From positions 372,001 to 436,000 of the forward strand of contig NZ_FUZI01000001.1 of the NCBI RefSeq assembly GCF_900166965.1: a stretch of DNA of 64,000 nt, read 5' to 3'. This document shows positions 24,868-33,801 of the stretch, one piece after another (position 1 is the stretch's first letter; each line of letters begins with the position of its first letter). The stretch is from Photobacterium piscicola (GTDB lineage: Bacteria; Pseudomonadota; Gammaproteobacteria; Enterobacterales; Vibrionaceae). A model generated the notes under the pieces. The model saw only the letters and a list, made by a program, of their open reading frames with translations. It was not told the DNA's origin and did no database searches. The translations under genes and the position numbers were made by a program.

Positions 24868-26496
24868 ATGTCGTCTTACTTAGGGTTATCAAGCATAGAT
24901 ATTGCAGTCTTTGTTGTATATGTGTTAATTATTATCGGGGTCGGGTTATTCGTTTCTCGTAATAAAAAAGGTCAGACTAAAACCACGGAAGATTATTTTC
25001 TAGCGGGTAAATCTTTACCGTGGTGGGCGGTGGGGTCATCATTGATTGCTGCAAATATTTCAGCCGAACAATTTATTGGAATGTCAGGCTCTGGCTATTC
25101 GATTGGACTCGCTATTGCTTCTTATGAATGGATGGCGGCACTGACGTTAATTATTGTGGGTAAATATTTTTTACCCGTCTTTATTAATAAAGGTATTTAC
25201 ACCATTCCTGAATTTGTTGAACAACGCTTTAATAAAAACTTGAAGACTATTTTAGCTGTGTTCTGGATTGCACTGTATGTGTTTGTAAATTTAACTTCGG
25301 TATTGTATTTAGGCGGGTTAGCACTACAAACTATTCTTGGTATTCCTCTGATTTACTCTATTTTAGGATTGGCTCTTTTTGCATTGGTTTACTCTATTTA
25401 TGGTGGTTTATCCGCAGTCGTATGGACTGATGTTATTCAAGTTTTCTTCCTTATTGTGGGTGGTTTAATTACAACAGTAATGGCGGTGTTGTATATCGGC
25501 GGCGCTGATGGGTTATTTGGTGGTTTATCTCGTATGGCTGCAGCAGCACCTGAACACTTTACAATGATCCTTGATCAAGATAACCCACAATACATGAATT
25601 TACCTGGAATCGCGGTATTAATTGGTGGTTTATGGGTTGCGAACCTTTATTACTGGGGGTTTAACCAATATATTATTCAGCGTACTTTAGCGGCTAAATC
25701 AATTGGTGAAGCTCAAAAAGGTATTGTTTTTGCAGCATTTTTGAAATTGATTGTGCCTTTCTTGGTTGTTATTCCTGGTATTGCAGCTTACGTGATTACC
25801 CATGACAGTACTTTACTTGCCGGTTTAGGTGATATTGGTCAAACTAATATCCCTAGTTTTGCACATGCAGATAAAGCTTATCCATGGTTGACGCAATTTT
25901 TACCGATTGGTCTAAAAGGCATGGTTTTTGCCGCGCTTGCCGCAGCGATAGTGTCATCACTTGCGTCAATGCTGAACTCAACCGCAACCATTTTTACGAT
26001 GGATATTTATAAAGAATATATTTCACCTAATTCGAGTGATAGCCAGTTAGTGAATGTTGGCCGTGGTAGCGCAATTGTTGCCTTGGTTATTGCATGTATT
26101 GTTGCCCCAATGCTAGGTGGTATCGGACAAGCGTTTCAGTATATTCAGGAATACACTGGTTTAGTTAGCCCTGGTATCTTAGCGGTTTTCTTATTAGGTT
26201 TATTCTGGCATAAAACGAACAGCAAAGGAGCAATTGTTGGGGTGTTATTATCGATTCCATTTGCTTTATTCTTGAAGTTTATGCCTTTGAATATGCCATT
26301 TCTTGATCAGATGATGTATACCTTATTGTTTACTATGGCAGTGATAGTACTGGTAAGTTTGGGTAGTGCAACATCAGCATTAGACGATAAAGCGATTGAT
26401 TTAGATCCTGATATGTTTAAAACCGATAAGATGTTTAATCTTGGTGCTTATGCCATTTTAATTATTCTTGCTGTGCTTTATTCTGTGTTCTGGTAA
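24868..26496 (+). CDS. sglT: Na+/sugar (glucose/galactose) symporter, vSGLT ortholog
   Basis: A 542-residue solute:sodium symporter that imports galactose or glucose with Na+. It is recognisably close to Vibrio parahaemolyticus vSGLT through its whole length: EDYFLAGKSLPWWAVG, ANISAEQFIGMSGSGYSIGL, WVANLYYWGFNQYIIQR, AALAAAIVSSLASMLNSTAT. Residues known to bind galactose in vSGLT (Gln in AEQF, Glu in SYEW, Asn/Tyr in NQYI, Lys in FLKL, Gln in FQYIQ) and the Na+ site serines (IVSSLASM) are present. ATGGAG lies seven bases upstream of the start. GalR-type operator upstream; terminator at 26519-26553. Confidence 0.93.
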   Translation: MSSYLGLSSIDIAVFVVYVLIIIGVGLFVSRNKKGQTKTTEDYFLAGKSLPWWAVGSSLIAANISAEQFIGMSGSGYSIGLAIASYEWMAALTLIIVGKYFLPVFINKGIYTIPEFVEQRFNKNLKTILAVFWIALYVFVNLTSVLYLGGLALQTILGIPLIYSILGLALFALVYSIYGGLSAVVWTDVIQVFFLIVGGLITTVMAVLYIGGADGLFGGLSRMAAAAPEHFTMILDQDNPQYMNLPGIAVLIGGLWVANLYYWGFNQYIIQRTLAAKSIGEAQKGIVFAAFLKLIVPFLVVIPGIAAYVITHDSTLLAGLGDIGQTNIPSFAHADKAYPWLTQFLPIGLKGMVFAALAAAIVSSLASMLNSTATIFTMDIYKEYISPNSSDSQLVNVGRGSAIVALVIACIVAPMLGGIGQAFQYIQEYTGLVSPGILAVFLLGLFWHKTNSKGAIVGVLLSIPFALFLKFMPLNMPFLDQMMYTLLFTMAVIVLVSLGSATSALDDKAIDLDPDMFKTDKMFNLGAYAILIILAVLYSVFW

Positions 26497-26518
26497 TAAC
26501 ATTAGCATCATGTTAAAT

Positions 26519-26553
26519 AAAGATAGCGAATCATTAGTTTCGCTATCTTTTTA
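26519..26553 (+). terminator. Intrinsic terminator of the SGLT gene
   Basis: A 12-bp stem (26519-26530 with 26539-26550, core AGATAGCGAA) is followed by TTTTT. It means the downstream signalling gene needs its own promoter, consistent with the second operator just after it. Confidence 0.8.
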
Positions 26554-26590
26554 ATATCATTAATGGATACGACACTTATTTTGTTATCGA

Positions 26591-26604
26591 TGGTAACGAT
26601 TACA
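26591..26604. promoter_or_regulatory. Second LacI/GalR-type operator
   Basis: TGGTAACGATTACA matches the operator upstream of the symporter at 12 of 14 positions and fits TG-N2-AACG-N-TT-N-CA. It lies 35 bp before the ATG of the next gene, after the terminator. This suggests coordinated control of two transcription units by one sugar-responsive repressor. Confidence 0.55.
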
Positions 26605-26638
26605 AAATAACAGTTAAATGACACGAGTAATTATTGAT

Positions 26639-28525
26639 ATGTCTGAAACCTTGATTCCTAATATTATTGAGTTTATGGGGACGGTTGATCCGTTTGATAA
26701 GCTAAACCCTAAAACATTACGTGATGTCGCGGGAATGATCACCATTCGTTATTTTGGTAAAGGAGAGGTGATTGATTTACAAGAAAGTGATCAACTGTAT
26801 TTATTGCGAACGGGTGCTGTTGAACAACGCAATCTTGATGGTACGTTACGAGCAAAATTAGCAGCGGAAGATTTTTTTGGATTTTCTCGATTAACTCAGC
26901 AAGAGACCAATACTGCTAGTGATCCTTATACCATTACTGTTATTGAAGATGCGCTAATTTATTGTTTGTCTATTAATGCATTATTAGCCAAATTAAATGA
27001 TCAACCGAATGCTTTAGCGCATTTTGCTTCACACGCACAAAGTCGCCTTCGCAGTGGATTAAATGTTGTGTGGTCACAACATGAAAAAGGGTTGTTTTTT
27101 AAACCTATCATGGACGTGCTTAATCCTCATATTGTTTTGGTTGAAAGTACTCAAACTATTCAAGCAGTTGCTAAAGCGATGCATGTGAGCACGAATTCAT
27201 CTTGTGCTTTTATTATGCAGAATAATAAATTTATTGGCTTGATTACAGATAAAGACATGACGAAGCGCGTCGTTGCTGACGGTATCGCTATTAGCGAGAA
27301 CATTGCTACTGTTATGACGCAGACGCCTTACAGTGTTAAACGCGACGATTTGGTGATCACGGCGGCATCGCTGATGATGCAACACGGTATAAAGAATATT
27401 CCAGTGGTAGATAATGGCGTTCCAATCGGATTAATTACCCCTTCTGATTTAGTTCAAAACCACCGTATTCAAGCGATCTTTTTAATCGATAAAATTAATA
27501 AAATTGAACGTCTTGATCAACTAGCGAAGCTTACTATTGAGCGACAGGCTATTTTTGAAGCCTTGGTTGAAGCGAAAGTGACTGTCAGTGTTATTGGTCA
27601 GGTTATGGCAATGATCATGGATGCTTATAATCGTCGGTTAGTGATGATGGCTGAGGCATATTTAGGGGCCGCGCCTTGTGAATACTGTTGGGTAGTTGCC
27701 GGTTCTCACGCCCGTAATGAAGTTCATATGTTGTCTGATCAAGATAATGCGTTGATTTTAGCAAACGACGCGACTGATGCAGATAAAGCCTATTTCCATC
27801 ATTTAGCGATGTATGTCAGTAAGGGAATGGCGTTGTGTGGGTATGAGCTTTGCAGTGGTCGGTTCATGGCCGTGACGCATAAATGGTGTCAACCTCTCGC
27901 TGTATGGAAAGCGCATTATCAAAAATGGGCAGTAAACCCTGAATATGATTTATTACTAGAAATGAGTGTCTTTCTTGATATGCGCTATATCACAGGCAAG
28001 CAACAGTTAGTTGATGAGTTACAGGCGTGTATGTGTAAACAATTGGTTCGTAATGCACGTTTAATCTCAGCCTTGGCTCGTAATGCACTAGTACAGAAAA
28101 CCCCGCTGAGTATTTTTAGAAATTGGGTATTAGTAAAAGAAGGCGAAAATGCCAATACACTTGATATTAAAGATGCTGCATTAAGTATTATTGTGAATTT
28201 AGTGCGTGTGCAATATTTACAGTTGTTATCCCAATTATACAGCGCAGAGAAAAGTGTCGTTTATAAAACCAATACCGAAGAAAGATTACAGGCATTGTTT
28301 GAACACAATGTCATAAATAAGGCGACGTTCAAGGATTTATTAGCAGCATTTCAATTTATTAGTCAGATTCGTTATAGCCATCAACTGCAAGCATTACAAC
28401 GAGGTAAAATACCTAATAATCATATTAACCCGAATGCATTTAACAGTTTTGAACGCACACATCTACGGGAAACGTTTAAGTTGATTACCAGCTATCAAGA
28501 AGTCATCAAAATGAAGTTTTGTTAA
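26639..28525 (+). CDS. cNMP-binding / CBS / DUF294 nucleotidyltransferase signalling protein
   Basis: A 628-residue cytoplasmic multidomain protein. Residues about 20-130 form a cyclic-nucleotide-binding-like beta barrel (TIRYFGKGEVIDLQESDQLY). About 155-280 are two CBS motifs (FIGLITDKDMTKRVVADG, GIKNIPVVDNGVPIGLIT). About 290-450 are a DUF294 nucleotidyltransferase domain with GSHARNEVHMLSDQDNALI. The C terminus is the helical DUF294 domain. Substrate is unknown. Start at ATG 26639 is preferred to 26618 because it begins MSETLIPNIIEF; this is not certain. It is followed after two bases by a DnaQ-type exonuclease, a pair usually seen beside acetate-uptake genes in Vibrio. Confidence 0.88.
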   Translation: MSETLIPNIIEFMGTVDPFDKLNPKTLRDVAGMITIRYFGKGEVIDLQESDQLYLLRTGAVEQRNLDGTLRAKLAAEDFFGFSRLTQQETNTASDPYTITVIEDALIYCLSINALLAKLNDQPNALAHFASHAQSRLRSGLNVVWSQHEKGLFFKPIMDVLNPHIVLVESTQTIQAVAKAMHVSTNSSCAFIMQNNKFIGLITDKDMTKRVVADGIAISENIATVMTQTPYSVKRDDLVITAASLMMQHGIKNIPVVDNGVPIGLITPSDLVQNHRIQAIFLIDKINKIERLDQLAKLTIERQAIFEALVEAKVTVSVIGQVMAMIMDAYNRRLVMMAEAYLGAAPCEYCWVVAGSHARNEVHMLSDQDNALILANDATDADKAYFHHLAMYVSKGMALCGYELCSGRFMAVTHKWCQPLAVWKAHYQKWAVNPEYDLLLEMSVFLDMRYITGKQQLVDELQACMCKQLVRNARLISALARNALVQKTPLSIFRNWVLVKEGENANTLDIKDAALSIIVNLVRVQYLQLLSQLYSAEKSVVYKTNTEERLQALFEHNVINKATFKDLLAAFQFISQIRYSHQLQALQRGKIPNNHINPNAFNSFERTHLRETFKLITSYQEVIKMKFC

Positions 28526-28527
28526 GC

Positions 28528-29274
28528 ATGAAGAATAATCATATTTTTGGCCGATCTCAGTGGTGTTTATGGTGGCAGCGCTTATTGGGAAACCCGTTAG
28601 GTGATTTGGAACAGCGACGAATAACGCTGTTACAACAGCGGCCTGACTTGCCTGATTTTATTCAAGCATTGTTTCGCGCACCATTACCGCAACCATCGAC
28701 AGTGATAAACCAATGGCCATTGTTAGCGATTGATTTTGAAACTACGGGCTTTGATGCTCAGCAAGATGACATTTTATCGGTAGGCTATGTTGCTATGCAG
28801 AGTAATGCGATTGATCTGAGCACCAGTGTCAGTGAATTAATTAATTCAAGTGCAACAATTAAACCTGATAGTGTGGTGATCAATCATATTGATCATGCGC
28901 AATTATTACAAGGACAGCCACTTGATGAGGTGATGATGCGATTACTGGTGGCTTTGACTGGAAAAATAGGTATTGCTCACGGTTGTTTTATGGAACAAGG
29001 CTTTATCAGTGCGTATCTACAGCATAAATATCAATTGAATGATTGCCCACTATTGTGGCTAGACACGTTACCGCTGTATCAATCTTTATATAATAATCAA
29101 ATCTCACACCAAGATGTGCGTTTAGGCAGTGCGCGGCATAAATTAGGCTTACCTGAGTATCAAGCCCATGATGCCTTGTTTGATGCTATCGCGTGTGGGG
29201 AGTTATGTATGGTGTTATTGCATAAAATTTACGGTAATAAATTGCCGACTATTGGCCAGTTGCTTAAACGTTAG
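28528..29274 (+). CDS. DnaQ-family 3'-5' exonuclease
   Basis: A 248-residue DEDDh exonuclease-like protein. Exo I is AIDFETTGFDA near residue 72, Exo II is in ALTGKIGIAHGCFMEQGF, and Exo III is YQAHDALFDAIACGEL (HD-xxx-D). The N-terminal 65 residues are an extra helical segment (WWQRLLGNPLGDLEQRRITL). It is spaced only two bases from the preceding gene, so the two are cotranscribed and likely cooperate. The ATG at 28528 is used instead of an upstream TTG that overlaps the previous stop. Confidence 0.88.
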   Translation: MKNNHIFGRSQWCLWWQRLLGNPLGDLEQRRITLLQQRPDLPDFIQALFRAPLPQPSTVINQWPLLAIDFETTGFDAQQDDILSVGYVAMQSNAIDLSTSVSELINSSATIKPDSVVINHIDHAQLLQGQPLDEVMMRLLVALTGKIGIAHGCFMEQGFISAYLQHKYQLNDCPLLWLDTLPLYQSLYNNQISHQDVRLGSARHKLGLPEYQAHDALFDAIACGELCMVLLHKIYGNKLPTIGQLLKR

Positions 29275-29458
29275 TGTTATTTATTATAAGCTTTCGGTCT
29301 TAGTTTAAGGTTTAGGTGCTTTTCTTTATTTATCACTGTCGGTGTTATTCTGCATTGATCACTTAATTGCACATCTAAACAACACGCGATGTATAGATGC
29401 TCTACACTCAAATTAAAGCAATAGTGTGTTTTGGTTTGCTAGTAAGGGATTGGATAGC

Positions 29459-30667
29459 ATGGGTGTCATTATAAGACGCTATTTACCGGTAGTGATTTTA
29501 TTGCTGTTTGCAGGGGTGTCGGCAGGGTTATTATTAAATAGGCCTCAACCTCAGCAGAAAATGATTGAAAAGATTGTGCCAGTACTTGATGTGATGCAAG
29601 TAAAAAAGCAGCAATTGAATTTTAACATTAACTCTTATGGAATGGTTAAACCTAAGCATCAAGCAGAGTTAGTTGCGCAAGTAAGTGGCATTGTTAACCG
29701 TTTAGATCCTGCTTTTGCGGTTGGACAATTTGTACGAAAAGGGCAAGTGTTAGCGTATTTAGACGATGATGATTACCATGCTGATCTTGCTCAGGCACAG
29801 GCAACGTTAGCCCAAGCAAAAGCGAAACTTGAACAAGAAATCGCCCATGGGATCGTAGCAAAAAAGAATTTACGTCATGTCGCTGTTGCTAAGCAATCAG
29901 CGTTAGGATTACGCATTCCACAACGAAAACAAGAACAAGCGAATGTTAAATTTGCACAAGCAGCATTAGCACGTGCCCAACGTAACGTTGCTCGTACAAC
30001 TATTATTGCGCCCTTTGATGGTTTAATTACAGAGAAAGCGGTTAATATTGGCACTCATGTCAATGTTGGCGAGCAACTTGGGCGCATATTTGGTACAGAT
30101 GTCGCTAGAATCCGCCTTCCTGTGACACCACAAGCTTTTTCATTCCTCGACACAAACTCACTCAATACTCGCGTTATATTAGCCTCAGAGCGCCTTGGCC
30201 AACCTTATCAACATTGGCAAGCTGACTTTATTGGTACTGAAGGGATCATCGATCAACAAAGTCGAATGGTTTATCTTATTGTTGATGTGTTTGATCCTTA
30301 TCAATTACAACACCCAAGTTCGCAACGTGCTGATGTTTTAAAATTTGGGACGTTTGTTACCGCAAATGTTGCAGCAAGGCCGATTAATAATGCCGTTAAG
30401 TTACAACGTCACGTGGTGAGAAATGATCATGTGATATTGGTTGATCGCAATGGTTTAACTCAAATGCGCAAAGTCGTGGTTGCGCGTACTGATCTTGATT
30501 ATGCCTACATTAGCAGTGGGTTAGAAGAAGGTGAGTTAGTGTCACTGACGTGGCCAGATAATCATTTAGATGGCAAAGAAGTAACCCCTATTTTAAATAC
30601 TCCCTCTAAGACGGAACAAGCAACACTTACACTGACGCATTCTAAAGGTACTGAGAACGGAGACTAA
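29459..30667 (+). CDS. RND efflux periplasmic adaptor (membrane fusion protein)
   Basis: A 402-residue adaptor of an RND efflux system. The N-terminal membrane anchor (YLPVVILLLFAGVSAGLLL) is not a lipobox, so it is an uncleaved anchor or signal. Then the first lipoyl half (YGMVKPKHQAELVAQVSGIV), a coiled-coil hairpin (AQAQATLAQAKAKLEQE to LARAQRNVARTT), the second lipoyl half (IIAPFDGLITEKAVNIGTHV) and beta-barrel/MP domains. GGGATTGG before the ATG supports 29459. It lies four bases before the permease gene. No TolC-like gene is adjacent. Confidence 0.92.
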   Translation: MGVIIRRYLPVVILLLFAGVSAGLLLNRPQPQQKMIEKIVPVLDVMQVKKQQLNFNINSYGMVKPKHQAELVAQVSGIVNRLDPAFAVGQFVRKGQVLAYLDDDDYHADLAQAQATLAQAKAKLEQEIAHGIVAKKNLRHVAVAKQSALGLRIPQRKQEQANVKFAQAALARAQRNVARTTIIAPFDGLITEKAVNIGTHVNVGEQLGRIFGTDVARIRLPVTPQAFSFLDTNSLNTRVILASERLGQPYQHWQADFIGTEGIIDQQSRMVYLIVDVFDPYQLQHPSSQRADVLKFGTFVTANVAARPINNAVKLQRHVVRNDHVILVDRNGLTQMRKVVVARTDLDYAYISSGLEEGELVSLTWPDNHLDGKEVTPILNTPSKTEQATLTLTHSKGTENGD

Positions 30668-30670
30668 TGA

Positions 30671-33600
30671 ATGGAATCATCAGGAATCATTGCTTGGTTT
30701 ACGCGTAATCATGTCGCCGCTAATTTGTTGATGTTGCTGGTGATGATCGGTGGTTTATTTTCAGTTAATCTTATTAATAAAGAGATATTTCCTGCCTTTG
30801 GTACTCATAAAATTACCATAACCACTCAATATACAGGGGCTGCCGCTGCCGATGTAGAACAAGGGATCATTGTTAAAATTGAACAAGCTATTGATGACCT
30901 TGCTGATATTAAGCGGGTGACGGCTGTCGCTAATCAAGGAAGTGGGGTTGTTACGGTTGAGCTTGATAATGATGCTGATCTTAATAAAGTTTTAGATGAG
31001 GTAAAACAGCGGGTTAATAATATTACGACATTCCCTACTCAAATGGAGCCGCCCTTGATTCAACGGGCGGAATTTATGAGTAATGTGATGTTTTTATCAA
31101 TATATGGTGATTTGAGTGATCGCCAACTTAAACGTTATGCTCAAGTTGTAAAAGATGAAATTATTCAGCAAACCAGTGCGACAGCGGTGACGGTAAGCGG
31201 AATAAGAAATGATGAAATAGCAATTGAAATAGCCGCACAGCAACTGCGCGATCATGGCGTTACCATTGAGCAAATAGCACAGGTATTACAGCAACGCTCA
31301 TTGGACTTACCCGCCGGAGCAATTAAAGCCCAAGATGGTGATGTGTTAGTTCGTACCACAGAACAACTTTATCAAGGTGATCAATTTGCCAATATCGTTT
31401 TACGCACGAACGCGGATGGAAGTCGATTACGCCTGTCTGATATTGCCACTGTAACGGATGGTTTTGTCGAAAAATCAGTACTTAATCGATTTAATCAACA
31501 ACGTGCCGCGGTGATACAAATTCGAAATCTTCCTAATCAAGACGCAACGCTCATATCCCAGCAAATCAGTGATTATGTGACGAATAAAAAGGCACAATTA
31601 CCAGCGGGTATTCATATTGATAAATGGGCTGATATGTCACATTACCTTGAAGGGCGGCTTAATATGATGCTGTCTAATATGGTGTATGGCGGATTATTGG
31701 TGTTTATTATTCTCGCTATTTTTCTTGAAGTGAGATTAGCATTTTGGGTAATACTTGGGTTACCTTTTTGTTTTCTTGGCACGTTATTATTTATGCCATT
31801 TGAGATGATTAATATCTCCATTAACTTATTGTCGTTATTTGGGTTTATTCTCGTACTTGGGATCGTGGTTGATGATGCAATTGTTGTTGGAGAAAGTGTT
31901 TATTCAGAAGTAGAACAAAAAGGGCAAACAATTAATCATGTTATTCAAGGGGCGAAGCGAGTCGCTATTCCTGCAACCTTTGGGGTATTAACGACCATGG
32001 CTGCATTTGTGCCAATGCTGTTGTCAGATAGTCCTCGCACTGAATTTTTTAAGGCCATTGGATGGGTGGTTATTTTATGTTTAACTTTTTCCCTGATTGA
32101 ATCTAAATTAATTTTGCCCGCCCACTTAGCCCGATCGCGTTTAGTACAACAACGATCTTGGAACAATCCCATTGTGCGAATGAAACAACGCTTTAATCAG
32201 GCGGTAAATAAGTTTATTCATGTCCATTATCGACGTTTTATTGGTTTGGCCATCGTGCATAGATATAGTGTCTTAGCGACATTTGTTGGTGTGTTGTGCT
32301 TAGCATTGGCGTTAGTGTTCAGTGGACAATTACGGTGGGTGTTCTTTCCTAAATTACCCTCTGACTATATTCAAGTCTTGGTAGAAATGAATGATTCTAA
32401 TTCAAAAGCAAATAATATTAAGGTTATTAATCAATTAGAACAGGCGTTGTATGCAACTGATGAAGAAATTTATCAGCAGCAGGGCATGCATGTCGTGAAG
32501 CATAGCTTTGTTAATATGCGAGACAATAACAATATGTTTGTGTTAGTTGAATTAGAAAAAAGCGAAAGTTTACCTATAAGTAGTTTTGAGATTTTAAATA
32601 AATGGAAACACCATATTCCACCATTAGTTGGCGTCAAAACTATTGCTTATGAAGCGTCTATTGACCGCCAGAAAAGTGATATTCAATACCGTTTACAAGG
32701 TGAGAATAGTCAGCAACTTTTGCAAGCAGCTACAAAATTAAAGCAGCAACTTGAACGTTATCAAGGGGTGTTTAATGTTGAAGATGATTTATCTGCGCCA
32801 ACGCAAGAGATTAATATTAAGTTAACGTCAATTGGGAAAATATTAGGTTTATCCGTCGCGAATCTGACCAATCAAGTTCGACATGCTTTTCATGGTATTG
32901 AAGTTCAACGTATTTTACGCAATAACGAAGAAGTGAAAGTGATGGTACGTTATCCTGCTGATGAGCGTCGTAGTGTCGGTTATTTACAAAATATGAAAGT
33001 GGTTTTATCAAATGGTACGTTGGTGCCATTTTCTGAAGTGGCAACCATTGATTTTATTTCAGCATTAAACAGTATTAATCGGGTAGATAAACGTCGAACA
33101 TTGGTCGTTAGTGCAAATGTTCACAAAGGTAAAGCTTCTCCATCTGAGATATATACCATTATAAATAAAGATTATTTACCGTTATTACGTCAGCAATATC
33201 CAGCAGTTAACATTCAACTTGATGGGCAAGCAAAAGAAGAGTCTGAAACGAAAGTTAGTCTATTTCGTGATGCGGTATTAGCACTGGTTGCTATTTTTGC
33301 ATTAATGGCGATTCCATTGCGATCATACAGCCAACCGTTGATCATTATGTCAGTGATCCCCTTTGGTATTATTGGTGCCATTGCTGGACACTATTTTGCG
33401 GATATTTCACTTAATTTACTGAGTGTGTTTGGTATTTTGGCATTGTCTGGTGTAGTGGTGAATGATTCTTTAGTGCTGGTGGTATTTATTAACCGTGCTT
33501 TGGAACAAGGTACTTCTCTTTATGATGCCGTTATTGATGCAGGGTGCTGTCGTTTTCGTGCCATTGTACTAACGTCACTAACCACCTTCTTTGGCTTGGC

Positions 33601-33793
33601 GCCTATTTTACTTGAAACGAGCTTGCAGGCACAAATAGTGATTCCAATGGCAACATCATTGGCATTTGGAATCTTATTTGCAACAGTAGTTACTTTACTA
33701 TTAGTGCCTGCTCTGTATTTAATTTTGAATGACATTAAACAAGTTTGTCGTCGTTTATTTCATTATTGGTGGCGTCCACAATTGGATAAATAA
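30671..33793 (+). CDS. RND efflux transporter permease
   Basis: A 1040-residue proton-driven inner-membrane RND pump, full length for the HAE1-like group. It begins with a short cytoplasmic segment and TM1 (NHVAANLLMLLVMIGGLFSV). Two large periplasmic loops follow TM1 and TM7. TM4 carries the proton-relay motif LGIVVDDAIVVGES, and the second half repeats it as LSGVVVNDSLVLV, with Asn-Asp instead of two aspartates. GGAG lies nine bases before the ATG. Its substrate cannot be read from sequence. The 3' end faces the YadA-like gene with only eight bases between. Confidence 0.93.
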   Translation: MESSGIIAWFTRNHVAANLLMLLVMIGGLFSVNLINKEIFPAFGTHKITITTQYTGAAAADVEQGIIVKIEQAIDDLADIKRVTAVANQGSGVVTVELDNDADLNKVLDEVKQRVNNITTFPTQMEPPLIQRAEFMSNVMFLSIYGDLSDRQLKRYAQVVKDEIIQQTSATAVTVSGIRNDEIAIEIAAQQLRDHGVTIEQIAQVLQQRSLDLPAGAIKAQDGDVLVRTTEQLYQGDQFANIVLRTNADGSRLRLSDIATVTDGFVEKSVLNRFNQQRAAVIQIRNLPNQDATLISQQISDYVTNKKAQLPAGIHIDKWADMSHYLEGRLNMMLSNMVYGGLLVFIILAIFLEVRLAFWVILGLPFCFLGTLLFMPFEMINISINLLSLFGFILVLGIVVDDAIVVGESVYSEVEQKGQTINHVIQGAKRVAIPATFGVLTTMAAFVPMLLSDSPRTEFFKAIGWVVILCLTFSLIESKLILPAHLARSRLVQQRSWNNPIVRMKQRFNQAVNKFIHVHYRRFIGLAIVHRYSVLATFVGVLCLALALVFSGQLRWVFFPKLPSDYIQVLVEMNDSNSKANNIKVINQLEQALYATDEEIYQQQGMHVVKHSFVNMRDNNNMFVLVELEKSESLPISSFEILNKWKHHIPPLVGVKTIAYEASIDRQKSDIQYRLQGENSQQLLQAATKLKQQLERYQGVFNVEDDLSAPTQEINIKLTSIGKILGLSVANLTNQVRHAFHGIEVQRILRNNEEVKVMVRYPADERRSVGYLQNMKVVLSNGTLVPFSEVATIDFISALNSINRVDKRRTLVVSANVHKGKASPSEIYTIINKDYLPLLRQQYPAVNIQLDGQAKEESETKVSLFRDAVLALVAIFALMAIPLRSYSQPLIIMSVIPFGIIGAIAGHYFADISLNLLSVFGILALSGVVVNDSLVLVVFINRALEQGTSLYDAVIDAGCCRFRAIVLTSLTTFFGLAPILLETSLQAQIVIPMATSLAFGILFATVVTLLLVPALYLILNDIKQVCRRLFHYWWRPQLDK

Positions 33794-33801
33794 TGTCTTG
33801 T

